A DNA stretch of 64,000 nucleotides. Source: CALCKU01 sp964654665. GTDB lineage: Bacteria; Pseudomonadota; Alphaproteobacteria; Caulobacterales; Maricaulaceae. Shown piece after piece: positions 53,528 through 62,746 of this stretch. The first letter of the stretch is position 1; the number at the start of each line of letters is the position of its first letter. The translations under genes were made by a program, and so were the position numbers. The notes beneath the pieces were generated by a model. It searched no databases. It worked only from the letters and a program-made list of their open reading frames with translations, and had not been told where the DNA came from. The DNA lies in the NCBI GenBank assembly GCA_964654665.1, contig CAZZKV010000002.1:1-64000 (forward strand), given 5' to 3'.

Positions 53528-54757
53528 TTATCTAGGGGCCAATACACGCGGTTTACGATAATATAATTTCAGCCCATTCGCCGTCGACATTGAATCAGAC
53601 TGTGTATTGAGCATGGTACGAAGCCGATCGAGAGCCAATGTATCAATCGTTATAATCAATCCCGTAACATAGGTTGCATATTCAGCCGATACGCCTTGAG
53701 AGGTAAGAATATCTTGTAACAAGACAACAGAGGCTGACGGCACGCCAGCAGCCGAGGTTGCGTAAACCAAGGATTGAAATGCTACAACCGCCATATCACC
53801 CGGCGCAATATCAAGACCGTAAGCTTTCATTGAATAGAGTGAGAGCAATAATAACCCCATAACCGTACCGACCATATTAATCGTCGCACCGATTGTATAA
53901 AATGGCGTCGCCTCATCGGCATTGGCCCCCATTTGATCACAGGCTTCACGCGTGGCCGTTAGCGTTGCAATCGAACTGGACGTTGAGAGGGCAACAAGGG
54001 CTTGGGGCAGGACAGCCCGCAAAATAAATCCAAAACCGCGACCTTGGATTATCGCGGTAATGGACACCATAATACCCCACACAATTGCAAATGTAATCAA
54101 ATAGACGCCCAGTAATTTGGATAAATCCGTCAAGGTTTCAACGCCGCCCGGTTTATTGAGCGCTATCGTGATTGATCCAAAGACAGCCAACGGAATCGTA
54201 TATTGCAGGAATTTACGAAATCCTTTGATAAAAAGGTCGGATATTTGATCGGCTTGACGGCCCAAATCAAGCCGCTTTAACGCACCGCCAAAAACAATCC
54301 CCGCATAGATTGAAATCATTAAGGCCGATGTCAAAACACCGTAAATTTTCAGCGCAAACGGAATATTTTTCACACTGCCGCCGGACCCGGATACAGTCGA
54401 TGGATCTGGAAGAATACTCATACCAGAAAAAAGAGAATACCCGCCAATGGCGACGACGGCACCTATCAATGAAAATCCGAGGAAAAACCCAAATACCCTA
54501 AGAAACTTTGCGCCCAATCCGCCTGTTGAAATGGCCAATGATGACCCAATCGACATGATAATCAACGCATACATTAATGGTTTTAACGGCGCGAATAACG
54601 CATCTTTTGCCAAACCGGCAACCGATTTCAAAACATAGGTATTTCCCATTTTAATCGGTTCAGCTAAAAAGCTGGCGCCTGCGGCCCATAATCCGAAAGC
54701 AAGGACAGCGGCAATAACGACCAAAAGCAAAAGCGGTATGTCGTGAATTTTTTTCAT
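53528..54757 (-). CDS. Dicarboxylate/cation symporter (DAACS family)
   Basis: A 409-residue inner-membrane transporter with about eight segments and two re-entrant hairpins. The serine-rich loop is ALSTSSSIATL, and TIGATINMVGTV and the C-terminal ITIDTLALDRLRTMLNTQSD motifs are diagnostic. It couples Na+ or H+ to uptake of C4-dicarboxylates, glutamate or neutral amino acids. Start 54757 has GGGGA upstream. Confidence 0.9.
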   Translation of the reverse strand: MKKIHDIPLLLLVVIAAVLAFGLWAAGASFLAEPIKMGNTYVLKSVAGLAKDALFAPLKPLMYALIIMSIGSSLAISTGGLGAKFLRVFGFFLGFSLIGAVVAIGGYSLFSGMSILPDPSTVSGSGGSVKNIPFALKIYGVLTSALMISIYAGIVFGGALKRLDLGRQADQISDLFIKGFRKFLQYTIPLAVFGSITIALNKPGGVETLTDLSKLLGVYLITFAIVWGIMVSITAIIQGRGFGFILRAVLPQALVALSTSSSIATLTATREACDQMGANADEATPFYTIGATINMVGTVMGLLLLSLYSMKAYGLDIAPGDMAVVAFQSLVYATSAAGVPSASVVLLQDILTSQGVSAEYATYVTGLIITIDTLALDRLRTMLNTQSDSMSTANGLKLYYRKPRVLAPR

Positions 54758-54841
54758 AGCGATCCCCAGACGGAATTTTGTTATATTATCTTGGCTATCA
54801 TGCCGCGCAAAACAATGTGGTGCAAGCGGCATTATAAACGT

Positions 54842-55681
54842 TTAAATCTGCCCGTCTTGCTCTAATTCCACTGGACCCGTCATAATAACGTGATCATCCG
54901 AAGCCCGCCATTCAATATGTAATATTCCTCCGTCAACTTCGACTTCGACTTTTCGGTCCGTGCGTTTCTGGCGCACCCCGGCAACAACGGCGGCACACGC
55001 TCCCGTTCCGCAAGCCAGCGTCATACCCACGCCGCGTTCCCAGACTTTGAGCCGGATTTTATTTCTAGCATCCACACGCGCAAACCCAACATTAGCTTGC
55101 TGCGGGAAAAGCGGGTGAAACTCGATCATTGGCCCGACCTTATCAGGTTTGGCTTGCTCGAAATCCTCTACAAAAAAAACACAATGCGGATTCCCCATAT
55201 TCACGGCCCCCGGATTATGCAGCACAGGGTCGTCAATCGGCCCGACTTTCACATCAATATGGTGGGTATGCATCACTTCTTTAAGCGGAATTTGTTGCCA
55301 ATCAAGTTTCGGGGGGCCCATATCGACAGCCACTTGCCCTTCGCCAGCCGCTGCGCATAATAACAACCCGTCATTTGTCTCAAGAACCATAGAATCTGTG
55401 CCCATATCCCGCATGTAAAGCCATGCAATACAGCGCGTTGCATTGCCGCAAGCATCGACTTCAAAACCTTTTTGATTCCAAATTTCCATAAAGACGTCAG
55501 CGCCAGTAGATTGCGGGGCCCGTATAATGATTAATTGGTCAGCGCCTTTGTCGCCCATCACCGCCGACCCTGGCGCGCAAATCTGTTCAACCTTTTTAGC
55601 CGAAATTTTAAATGCAGGCTGTGTGCGCGCATCAAAGACGGCAAAACGGTTCCCGGCCCCGTTCATAATCAGAAATCTCAT
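54842..55681 (-). CDS. dapF: Diaminopimelate epimerase DapF
   Basis: A 279-residue enzyme interconverting LL- and meso-DAP for lysine and peptidoglycan. The catalytic cysteines are in VDACGNATRCIAW and MTLACGTGACAAV. MNGAGNRFAVFDA and the NPHCVFFVED loop are also standard. It is at the divergent junction with the prolyl oligopeptidase gene. Confidence 0.95.
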   Translation of the reverse strand: MRFLIMNGAGNRFAVFDARTQPAFKISAKKVEQICAPGSAVMGDKGADQLIIIRAPQSTGADVFMEIWNQKGFEVDACGNATRCIAWLYMRDMGTDSMVLETNDGLLLCAAAGEGQVAVDMGPPKLDWQQIPLKEVMHTHHIDVKVGPIDDPVLHNPGAVNMGNPHCVFFVEDFEQAKPDKVGPMIEFHPLFPQQANVGFARVDARNKIRLKVWERGVGMTLACGTGACAAVVAGVRQKRTDRKVEVEVDGGILHIEWRASDDHVIMTGPVELEQDGQI

Positions 55682-55796
55682 TCCGTAATCCTCATGGAAA
55701 ATATATGGGATGGACGTGCGCGCGGCGCAATGTCAAGCTTGCGGTTTGTGTAAATTTCAGCATTATGAAACCTTACCGAATATCAAGGGAACAACT

Positions 55797-58010
55797 ATGC
55801 GTTTACTATCTTTTTCTTCAACTCTTCTTTTAGGCGCGGCCATTGTTTTATACGGTTGCAGTAATGAAAAAAGCACCACAACTCTCGGAAAAACAGCCGA
55901 CCATGCGACCAAAACAGTGCACGCAAATATGAAAGACAGACCCCGTAAAATGATTGACTATAAAACGCCCGGACAGATGGATGCTGATCACCTTTATCTT
56001 GAGGATGTGTTGGGCGAACAGGCTCTAACCGATGTTAAAGGCTGGAACAACCGGACTTTAGACCGCCTCACAGCTGACCCGCGATTTAGTATTATGGAAG
56101 CCGAAGCGCTCGACATTCTCAATTCCAAGGATAAAATTCCTTATGTATCCTATCGCGGCGGCGAGGTTCATAATTTTTGGCAAGATGCTGAAAATGTGCG
56201 CGGTATTTGGCGCAAATCCACATTGGATAGTTATTTATCCGGTAATACCCAATGGGAAACGGTTCTCGATTTTGACGTCCTCTCAAAAGCCGAAGGCAAG
56301 AATTGGGTCTATAAAGGTAATAACTGCCTCTCGCCCGATTATGAAAAATGTATTGTCAATCTATCCGACGGCGGAAAAGACGCGGTTGTCCGGCGCGAAT
56401 TTAATGCCAAAACAGGCGAATTTGTTGAAGACGGATTTATGACCGAAGAATCCAAAGGCTCCGCGGATTGGCTTGATGCCGATACGTTATTAGTTGGGGT
56501 TGATTTTGGCGAAGGCACGATGACAGATTCCGGTTATCCTATGGTAGCAAAGCTCTGGACACGCGGCACGCCCCTGTCTGAAGCCAAGGAAATTTTTCGC
56601 GGAGAGAAGGAAGATGTCAGCGCAGGAGCTGTCGGATGGGAACTGTCTGACGGGTCACGCGAAATTGTTGTCTTTCGCTCGACAACATTTTATGAGCGCG
56701 AACATTACTGGATTCCGCGCGATGGTGATACGTTAAAAGCTCCTGTTAAATTCCCTATATCCGATAAAACCCGTCTATCCGGTGAGTTTAAAGGACAATT
56801 TATTGCCCAGTTAAATGATGATTGGGCCGGATATAAAACAGGTGACATGGTCAGTTTTGGTGTCGATGATTTCCGCAAAGATGGAAAAATTGATACAATT
56901 CACCTGATTTATTCACCCGATGAAAAGTCATCCATTGAAGATTTCGGGTCCACAAAATCCAAACTCTTAATGGCAATCACCAAAGATGTTGTCGGCAGTG
57001 CCTATGCGTTTGATTGGGATGGCAAAAATTGGACGTCAGAAAAACTGGACTTCCCGGCCGGCGGCTCCGTCTCTATTGGCGCGACTAATGACAAGGAAGA
57101 TATCGCCTTTATCTCGACAGAATCCTTCCTTACGCCGGATACACTATGGACCTATGATACAGCGAGTGCCCAAAAGGCACAGGCTAAATCGCTTCCAAGC
57201 TGGTTTGATGCCTCAACCATGGTAAGCGAGCAATTTTTCGCAACATCAGATGACGGCACACATGTCCCCTATTTCGTCGTGCGACAAAAAGCGACAAAAA
57301 TGGACGGGACAAATCCAACATTGCTTTATGGGTATGGCGGGTTCCGAATTGCCCTTAACCCCAGCTACAGCGCAACACGCGGTAAGCTTTGGCTTGAACG
57401 CGGCGGCGTCTATGTATTAGCCAATATTCGCGGCGGGTCGGAATATGGACCAAAATGGCATGAGGCAGGTCTGAAAACCGAACGGCAACGCATTTATGAT
57501 GATTTCATTTCAGTTGCCGAAGATTTAATTGAAAAGAAAATCACTACGCCAAAACATCTGGGTATTGAGGGCGGATCAAACGGTGGGTTATTAATGGGTG
57601 TTATGTTTACCCAGCGGCCTGACCTATTTAATGCCGTTGTCTGCGCTGTACCTTTGCTGGATATGATGCGCTATCATACATTATTGGCCGGAGCTTCATG
57701 GATGGGTGAATATGGGAATCCAGACGATGCGATCGAAGGTAAATTTCTACGCTCTATTTCACCTTATCACAATATCGACCCTGCCGCTGATTACCCCGAG
57801 GTTTTCTTTGTGACATCAACCAAGGATGACCGCGTGCATCCAGCCCATGCGCGCAAAACGGCAAAACGTTTCGAAGATCAAGGCCATGAATTTCTCTATT
57901 ACGAAAATATTGACGGAGGACACAGCGCAGCGGCCAACCTAAAGGAAACCGCCAAGCGGCTGGCGCTACAACATACCTATCTCATGCAAAAACTCAAAGA
58001 TGGGCAATAA
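55797..58010 (+). CDS. Prolyl oligopeptidase family lipoprotein (S9)
   Basis: A 737-residue peptidase. A lipoprotein signal ends LYGCSNEK (Cys near residue 20). A seven-bladed propeller (about residues 90-450) precedes the alpha/beta hydrolase domain with nucleophile GGSNGGLLMG, acid in TSTKDDRVHP and His in DGGHSAAA. It cleaves proline-containing peptides or esters in the periplasm. ATG 55797 has AAGGGA 7 bases upstream. Confidence 0.9.
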   Translation: MRLLSFSSTLLLGAAIVLYGCSNEKSTTTLGKTADHATKTVHANMKDRPRKMIDYKTPGQMDADHLYLEDVLGEQALTDVKGWNNRTLDRLTADPRFSIMEAEALDILNSKDKIPYVSYRGGEVHNFWQDAENVRGIWRKSTLDSYLSGNTQWETVLDFDVLSKAEGKNWVYKGNNCLSPDYEKCIVNLSDGGKDAVVRREFNAKTGEFVEDGFMTEESKGSADWLDADTLLVGVDFGEGTMTDSGYPMVAKLWTRGTPLSEAKEIFRGEKEDVSAGAVGWELSDGSREIVVFRSTTFYEREHYWIPRDGDTLKAPVKFPISDKTRLSGEFKGQFIAQLNDDWAGYKTGDMVSFGVDDFRKDGKIDTIHLIYSPDEKSSIEDFGSTKSKLLMAITKDVVGSAYAFDWDGKNWTSEKLDFPAGGSVSIGATNDKEDIAFISTESFLTPDTLWTYDTASAQKAQAKSLPSWFDASTMVSEQFFATSDDGTHVPYFVVRQKATKMDGTNPTLLYGYGGFRIALNPSYSATRGKLWLERGGVYVLANIRGGSEYGPKWHEAGLKTERQRIYDDFISVAEDLIEKKITTPKHLGIEGGSNGGLLMGVMFTQRPDLFNAVVCAVPLLDMMRYHTLLAGASWMGEYGNPDDAIEGKFLRSISPYHNIDPAADYPEVFFVTSTKDDRVHPAHARKTAKRFEDQGHEFLYYENIDGGHSAAANLKETAKRLALQHTYLMQKLKDGQ

Positions 58011-58035
58011 AAAGGGGCTGTAAAAACGATATTCA

Positions 58036-58066
58036 AAGGCTGGACCGTCAATCCAGCCTTATTTTT
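58036..58066 (+). terminator. Terminator after the prolyl oligopeptidase gene
   Basis: AAGGCTGGA (58036-58044) pairs perfectly with TCCAGCCTT (58052-58060) around a 7-base loop, then ATTTTT. The 3' end of the stem covers the stop codon of the convergent methyltransferase gene. Confidence 0.75.
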
Positions 58067-58850
58067 GAGCCCAAATCATATCTTGAAAATTGGGACTGTC
58101 GATACCGCGCCACCCACCGCGCTGTATGGTATCCATATGCAAGCCAGCTTTTGCATAGGTGGCCCGCAACCATATTTCATCAAACGCCATCGCGGCCTCT
58201 GGATTGGATGCAACCGTCGTTTTTGATATCTCATCCACATCATAGTCAAAATCCATTTTCGGCGTGTTCATCGTTCCGCCTAAAATATACCATGTTATCA
58301 GGCACCGACCGCCGGGCCGCATAACCCGCTTAACTTCAGAGAGGTAATTTTCGATGTCTGCGGCAAACATATGTGTAAACACAGACGCCAGCAGGACATA
58401 ATCTACACTGTTATCATCAAGCGGAAAACGGTAGTGATGCGCGCGCGCCGCGCCGCCCGGATTATAGCGCTGGCTGGCAACATCAGCATGAATAAAGGTG
58501 ATATTTGGCTCACCTTTATAGTGCTCTTGGCACCAGCGAACACCGGCAGGCACAATCTCAAGCCCTGTATAGGAACCCTCTGTAAAATAATCCGCCAACG
58601 GACGCGCCATCCGCCCGAGGCCGCTGCCAACATCGAGCATATGATGCACAGGCAATAAACCGTCGGCTTTCAAACGCCGCGCAAAGGCATTACCCACACC
58701 GATAAAATCATCGCATCCTATGAAACTATGCCGGCGTGCGGGGACACGGGGCGGGCGATCACCTTTCAATCCATCGCGCATATCTAGCACAGCATAGCGC
58801 AACCATTTCACAGCCCGGCGAATAGGCAAAGGTATCAATCGCTTCAACAT
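58059..58850 (-). CDS. Class I SAM-dependent methyltransferase
   Basis: A 263-residue methyltransferase. A basic N-terminus (LIPLPIRRAVKWLRYAV) suggests membrane association. SAM motif I is MLDVGSGLGRMARPL, with YTGLEIVPAGV and the MRPGGRCLITWYILGG motif later. Substrate unknown; such genes often act on surface glycans or lipids. Start 58850 is used; the longer frame (58904) lacks similarity. Confidence 0.82.
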   Translation of the reverse strand: MLKRLIPLPIRRAVKWLRYAVLDMRDGLKGDRPPRVPARRHSFIGCDDFIGVGNAFARRLKADGLLPVHHMLDVGSGLGRMARPLADYFTEGSYTGLEIVPAGVRWCQEHYKGEPNITFIHADVASQRYNPGGAARAHHYRFPLDDNSVDYVLLASVFTHMFAADIENYLSEVKRVMRPGGRCLITWYILGGTMNTPKMDFDYDVDEISKTTVASNPEAAMAFDEIWLRATYAKAGLHMDTIQRGGWRGIDSPNFQDMIWAQK

Positions 58851-58913
58851 ATTGGCCCTGTAACAGCGCCAGTGAATATTGACTAGCGAAAGAATAACGA
58901 CCACATAGCCGCC

Positions 58914-60209
58914 ATGACGGACAAACCGCCAAAAGAAACCGAAGTTATCACACTCGGGTGCCGATTAAACGCCTATGAAAGCAGCGTTGCCCTTAGCCAT
59001 GCCCGCGATGCAGGCCTGACGGATACAGTTATTATCAACACCTGCGCTGTCACCAATGAAGCCGTACGCGGGTCAAAATATGCTGTACGCAAAGCTCGCA
59101 AAGACAATCCTAACGCTCGTATCATTGTCACGGGCTGCGCCGCACAAATTGACCCCCAAAGCTTTGCTGACATGGATGGCGTAAGCCGCGTTATCGGCAA
59201 TGCCGAGAAAATGCTGCCTGCAACCTTTGACGCTGAAATTCTCAATGGGCCTGAAAAAATCCGTGTCAATGACATTATGGCGGTGAAAGAAACCGCGCCT
59301 CAGCTTATTTCAGGCGGTAATCGCAAAGCCGTAAAAAGCCAGCCCCGCACGCGCGCATTTTTGCAAGTGCAAAATGGATGTGATCACCGTTGCACCTTTT
59401 GCATCATTCCCTTTGGGCGCGGTGTGGCCCGCTCTGTTCCTGCAGGCGAAGTTGTAGCCCATGTGAAAGCCTTAACCGGTCAGGGCTATAATGAGGTAGT
59501 TCTAACGGGGGTCGATATATCCAGTTGGGGAGCGGACCTTCCGGGTCATCCACCGCTGGGCGATCTGGTGCGCCGGGTTTTAAAACTCGTCCCCGAACTG
59601 CCGCGCTTGCGCCTCTCTTCCATTGATCCGGCAGAAATAGACCCCGTCCTGATGGATATGCTGATAAATAATCCTCGTATGACACCGTATCTGCATCTCT
59701 CGTTACAATCGGGTGATAATATGATTCTCAAGCGGATGAAACGCCGCCATAACCGCGAAGATGTCCTGACATTAACCGCAACATTACGCGGCGCCCGTCC
59801 AGAATTTACATTTGGCGCCGATATCATTGCCGGCTTTCCAACCGAAAATATAAATATGTTTGAAAACTCGCGAAAAATCATTTCGGAAATCGGTATACCA
59901 TGGCTGCATGTCTTTCCATATTCACCACGCGAAGGAACGCCCGCCGCCAAAATGCCGCCCGTCACCAAAACCGAAATTAAACGGCGCGCACAGATTTTGC
60001 GCTCTGAGGGCGAGCAGGCAAAGATGGCCCATATTACAGCCCGGATCGGCCAAACGGATATAGCGCTTTTTGAAGAGGGTGGGCTTGGACGATTATCGGA
60101 TTTCACACTTGTACGGGTAGACAATGCGCCCAAAAGCGGTAGCCTCGCAACAATAAATCTAAAGGGCTATGATGGCGAGTATGCGGTTGGGGAGTTAATA
60201 AATGGCTGA
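58914..60209 (+). CDS. mtaB: tRNA t6A37 methylthiotransferase MtaB
   Basis: A 431-residue radical SAM enzyme adding methylthio to t6A37 of tRNA. The N-terminal domain has the auxiliary-cluster Cys (LGCRLNAYES, NTCAVTNEA, TGCAAQIDP) and the core has CDHRCTFCIIPFGRG. The last 60 residues are TRAM-like. It overlaps ftsY by 8 bases. Confidence 0.93.
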   Translation: MTDKPPKETEVITLGCRLNAYESSVALSHARDAGLTDTVIINTCAVTNEAVRGSKYAVRKARKDNPNARIIVTGCAAQIDPQSFADMDGVSRVIGNAEKMLPATFDAEILNGPEKIRVNDIMAVKETAPQLISGGNRKAVKSQPRTRAFLQVQNGCDHRCTFCIIPFGRGVARSVPAGEVVAHVKALTGQGYNEVVLTGVDISSWGADLPGHPPLGDLVRRVLKLVPELPRLRLSSIDPAEIDPVLMDMLINNPRMTPYLHLSLQSGDNMILKRMKRRHNREDVLTLTATLRGARPEFTFGADIIAGFPTENINMFENSRKIISEIGIPWLHVFPYSPREGTPAAKMPPVTKTEIKRRAQILRSEGEQAKMAHITARIGQTDIALFEEGGLGRLSDFTLVRVDNAPKSGSLATINLKGYDGEYAVGELING

Positions 60210-62010
60210 AGAAAAAAAAGGTGGATTTTTTAAACGAACCTTTGGCCTAAAATCTAAAGCCGAAAAAGAAGCTGAACGGCTGGCTGAATTGGATGCTCAG
60301 CGCCGTGCCGTTGAAAAAGCCGCGCAAGACAAACTCGATGCCATCAATAAGGCAGCCGCAGATAATCTCGCGCGCGAGACCGCTAAAAGCGAAACAATCA
60401 ATACCGAAAAACAAGCTGCGGAAAACCGGGCAAAGGCTGCGGAAAAAAGAGCCGCTGTAGAGGCCAAAGAAACCGCACAGCGTCAAGCGCAACAAGACGC
60501 GGCTGATAAAAAAGCCGCAGAGGCCAAAGCGCAAGCTACCGCAAAAGCGAAAGCCGAAAAAGCGGCCCGGCTTGAAGCAGAAAAGCAGGAAGCCGAAAAA
60601 CTAGCCGCAGCTAAACGCGAAGCTGAAAAGCTTGAAACAGAACGTTTGGCGGCAGAAGCAAAAGAAGCCGAAGCAAGAGCCGCGGCTGAAAAAAAGGCCA
60701 AGGTTGAAAAACAAAAGGCCGAACGCCGCGCAGCAGAGCAATTAGAAAAAGACAAACAGGCTGCGGAACGAAAAGAGGCCGCTCGCATTGAAGCTGAGGC
60801 ACAAGCGGCGGCCAAACGCGAGGCTGAAAAGCTTGAAACAGAACGTTTGGCGGCAGAAACAAAAGAAGCCGAAGCAAGAGCCGCGGCTGAAAAAAAGGCC
60901 GCGGTTGAAAAACAAGAGGCCGAACGCCGCGCAGCAGAGCAATTAGAAAAAGACAAACAAATCGCAATAGAAGAGCAGCGAAAAGCCGACCAAGCCGTTC
61001 AGGAAAAGATAACGGCAGAAAAAGCGACACAAGAGGCCTTGAAAACCGATAAAGCGCCAACAGACAAACCAAAAATTGGGTTTTTCAAACGTATGAGCGA
61101 AGGGCTGAAACGCTCGACCTCGCGCCTCTCCGATAATGTCACAGCAGTCTTTACCAAACGCAAATTGGATGACGACGCTTTAGAAGAGCTTGAAGATTTG
61201 CTTATTGCTTCTGACCTTGGCATTGGTCCTTCCATGAAAATCGTCGAACGGCTGGCTAAAGATAAATTCGATAAAGAGGTCAGTGATACGGAAATAAAAA
61301 CGGCTATGGCCAGCGTCATTGCCGAAACATTAACCCCTCTAGAAAAACCTTTTGCGCTTACGGGTAAAAATCCCGAAGTGATTTTATTTGTCGGCGTTAA
61401 CGGCTCTGGCAAAACAACGACTTTGGGTAAAATGGCCCTAAAATTTCGCGAAGATGGCAAGCTTGTTCTGATTGCAGCGGGCGATACATTCCGCGCGGCG
61501 GCCAATCAACAGCTTGCAATTTGGGCTGAACGTGCGGAAAGTCCGATCATGGAAGGGGCGGAAGGGGCCGATCCGGCTGGGCTTGTATTCGACGCTATGA
61601 AAAAGGCGAAAGACGACGGATATGAGGTCGTCATGATTGATACGGCGGGCCGCCTGCAAAACCGCAAAGAGCTTATGGCAGAATTGGAAAAAATTGTCCG
61701 GGTCATCCGTAAACATGATGATACTGCCCCGCACCATGTTGTTTTGGTTTTAGATGCCACGGTTGGACAAAATGCACTCTCCCAAACAGAAGCCTTTAAA
61801 GATACCGCAGGCGTAACAGGTTTGGTTATGACAAAATTGGATGGCACGGCCAAAGGCGGGGTATTGGTTGCTCTGGCTGATAAATATAAAATTCCGATCC
61901 ATTTCATCGGCATTGGCGAACAGATCGAAGACCTAGCCCCGTTTTCTGCCGAGAGCTTTGCCCGTGCATTAGCCGGAATTGACGAAAACACCACTATAAA
62001 AGCCGGATAA
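60202..62010 (+). CDS. ftsY: Signal recognition particle receptor FtsY with long charged N-terminus
   Basis: A 602-residue SRP receptor GTPase. Residues 1-285 are an Ala/Glu/Lys-rich coiled coil with a 67-residue repeat; the NG domain follows, with GVNGSGKTTTLGKMA near residue 395, DTAGRLQNRKELM, TKLDGTAKGG and GIGEQIEDL. Most FtsY proteins are 300-500 residues. The acidic, repetitive arm fits an FtsY A domain that meets membrane or translocon. Co-transcribed with mtaB. Confidence 0.95.
   Translation: MAEEKKGGFFKRTFGLKSKAEKEAERLAELDAQRRAVEKAAQDKLDAINKAAADNLARETAKSETINTEKQAAENRAKAAEKRAAVEAKETAQRQAQQDAADKKAAEAKAQATAKAKAEKAARLEAEKQEAEKLAAAKREAEKLETERLAAEAKEAEARAAAEKKAKVEKQKAERRAAEQLEKDKQAAERKEAARIEAEAQAAAKREAEKLETERLAAETKEAEARAAAEKKAAVEKQEAERRAAEQLEKDKQIAIEEQRKADQAVQEKITAEKATQEALKTDKAPTDKPKIGFFKRMSEGLKRSTSRLSDNVTAVFTKRKLDDDALEELEDLLIASDLGIGPSMKIVERLAKDKFDKEVSDTEIKTAMASVIAETLTPLEKPFALTGKNPEVILFVGVNGSGKTTTLGKMALKFREDGKLVLIAAGDTFRAAANQQLAIWAERAESPIMEGAEGADPAGLVFDAMKKAKDDGYEVVMIDTAGRLQNRKELMAELEKIVRVIRKHDDTAPHHVVLVLDATVGQNALSQTEAFKDTAGVTGLVMTKLDGTAKGGVLVALADKYKIPIHFIGIGEQIEDLAPFSAESFARALAGIDENTTIKAG
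60604..60961 (+). repeat. ftsY: Tandem duplication in ftsY, period 201 bp
   Basis: About 157 bases at 60604-60760 recur nearly unchanged at 60805-60961, offset 201 bases (67 codons). Both encode KREAEKLETERLAAE.KEAE and AERRAAEQLEKDKQ. Nucleotide identity is high, including codon choice, so the duplication is recent or maintained by recombination. Confidence 0.9.
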
Positions 62011-62035
62011 AACCCATCCTAGAAAGACCCTTCTT

Positions 62036-62323
62036 ATGAGCATATATATTGTCACCCAAATGCGCTTTACAAATGAGGCCCGCTACCGAATTTACGAAGC
62101 CGCATTTCCTAAAGTTTTTGCGCAATTTAACGGAAAAATTATTGCTGCAGATGAAGCTCCAAAACGCGTCGCCGGCGATGCCGAATGCGACAAAATCGTG
62201 ATTTTGGAATTTCCAAGCTCAGACGATGCCTATGCTTTTATGAATAGCCAAGCTTATCAAAACATAGCCCCTGACCGGATAGCCGGAACCCATGGGTCAT
62301 CATTTCTGATAAATGGATTTTAA
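62036..62323 (+). CDS. DUF1330 family protein
   Basis: A 95-residue dimeric alpha/beta-barrel-type protein. IYIVTQMRFTNEARYRIYE, FNGKIIAADEAPKRV and KIVILEFPSSDDAYAFMNS match DUF1330. Function unknown. It is 26 bases after ftsY and could be co-transcribed. Confidence 0.85.
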   Translation: MSIYIVTQMRFTNEARYRIYEAAFPKVFAQFNGKIIAADEAPKRVAGDAECDKIVILEFPSSDDAYAFMNSQAYQNIAPDRIAGTHGSSFLINGF

Positions 62324-62325
62324 TA

Positions 62326-62742
62326 TTGGCCGCTGATAATCCCGATGGGTTTAAGCCTCATACCCGCAAAAGCCCTCTTACGGAGCCATGGGAGCCGCTG
62401 TATTCAAAACAGACAGACACCGCCATCATCATCGGATTACGCGCCGCAAAGCCTCATTGTAATTCACGCGGATTTGTACATGGCGGATTGATATCTGCGC
62501 TGGCTGATAATGCGATGGGCCTATCCTGCGCGAATCATTATGATGCCGAGACACTGAGCGGGCTTGTCACACTCAGCTTGCATGTTGATTTCACCAAAGC
62601 CGGCCAAGTCGGGGACTGGATTGAATTTGTGACAACAACCGTACACCCCAGCCGCACTATCGCCGCCGCTCAAGGCCATGTGCTCGCCAATGGAAACCCC
62701 ATCGCGCTCATGGGTGGTCATTTCCGCATTTTAAAGCCGTGA
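62326..62742 (+). CDS. PaaI-type hotdog thioesterase
   Basis: A 138-residue hotdog-fold protein. CNSRGFVHGGLISALADNAM gives the family HGG.I...D motif; later TLSLHVDFTKAGQVGDWIE. It hydrolyses acyl-CoA of unknown type. Start is TTG 62326, 2 bases after the upstream stop with no clear Shine-Dalgarno, suggesting coupled translation. Confidence 0.82.
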   Translation: MAADNPDGFKPHTRKSPLTEPWEPLYSKQTDTAIIIGLRAAKPHCNSRGFVHGGLISALADNAMGLSCANHYDAETLSGLVTLSLHVDFTKAGQVGDWIEFVTTTVHPSRTIAAAQGHVLANGNPIALMGGHFRILKP

Positions 62743-62746
62743 ACCA

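Noticed and set aside
60247..61072. Several minus-strand ORFs rich in Ser, Ala, Leu and Phe opposite ftsY
   Set aside because: They mirror the Ala/Glu/Lys repeat codons of ftsY; no Shine-Dalgarno and no family similarity.
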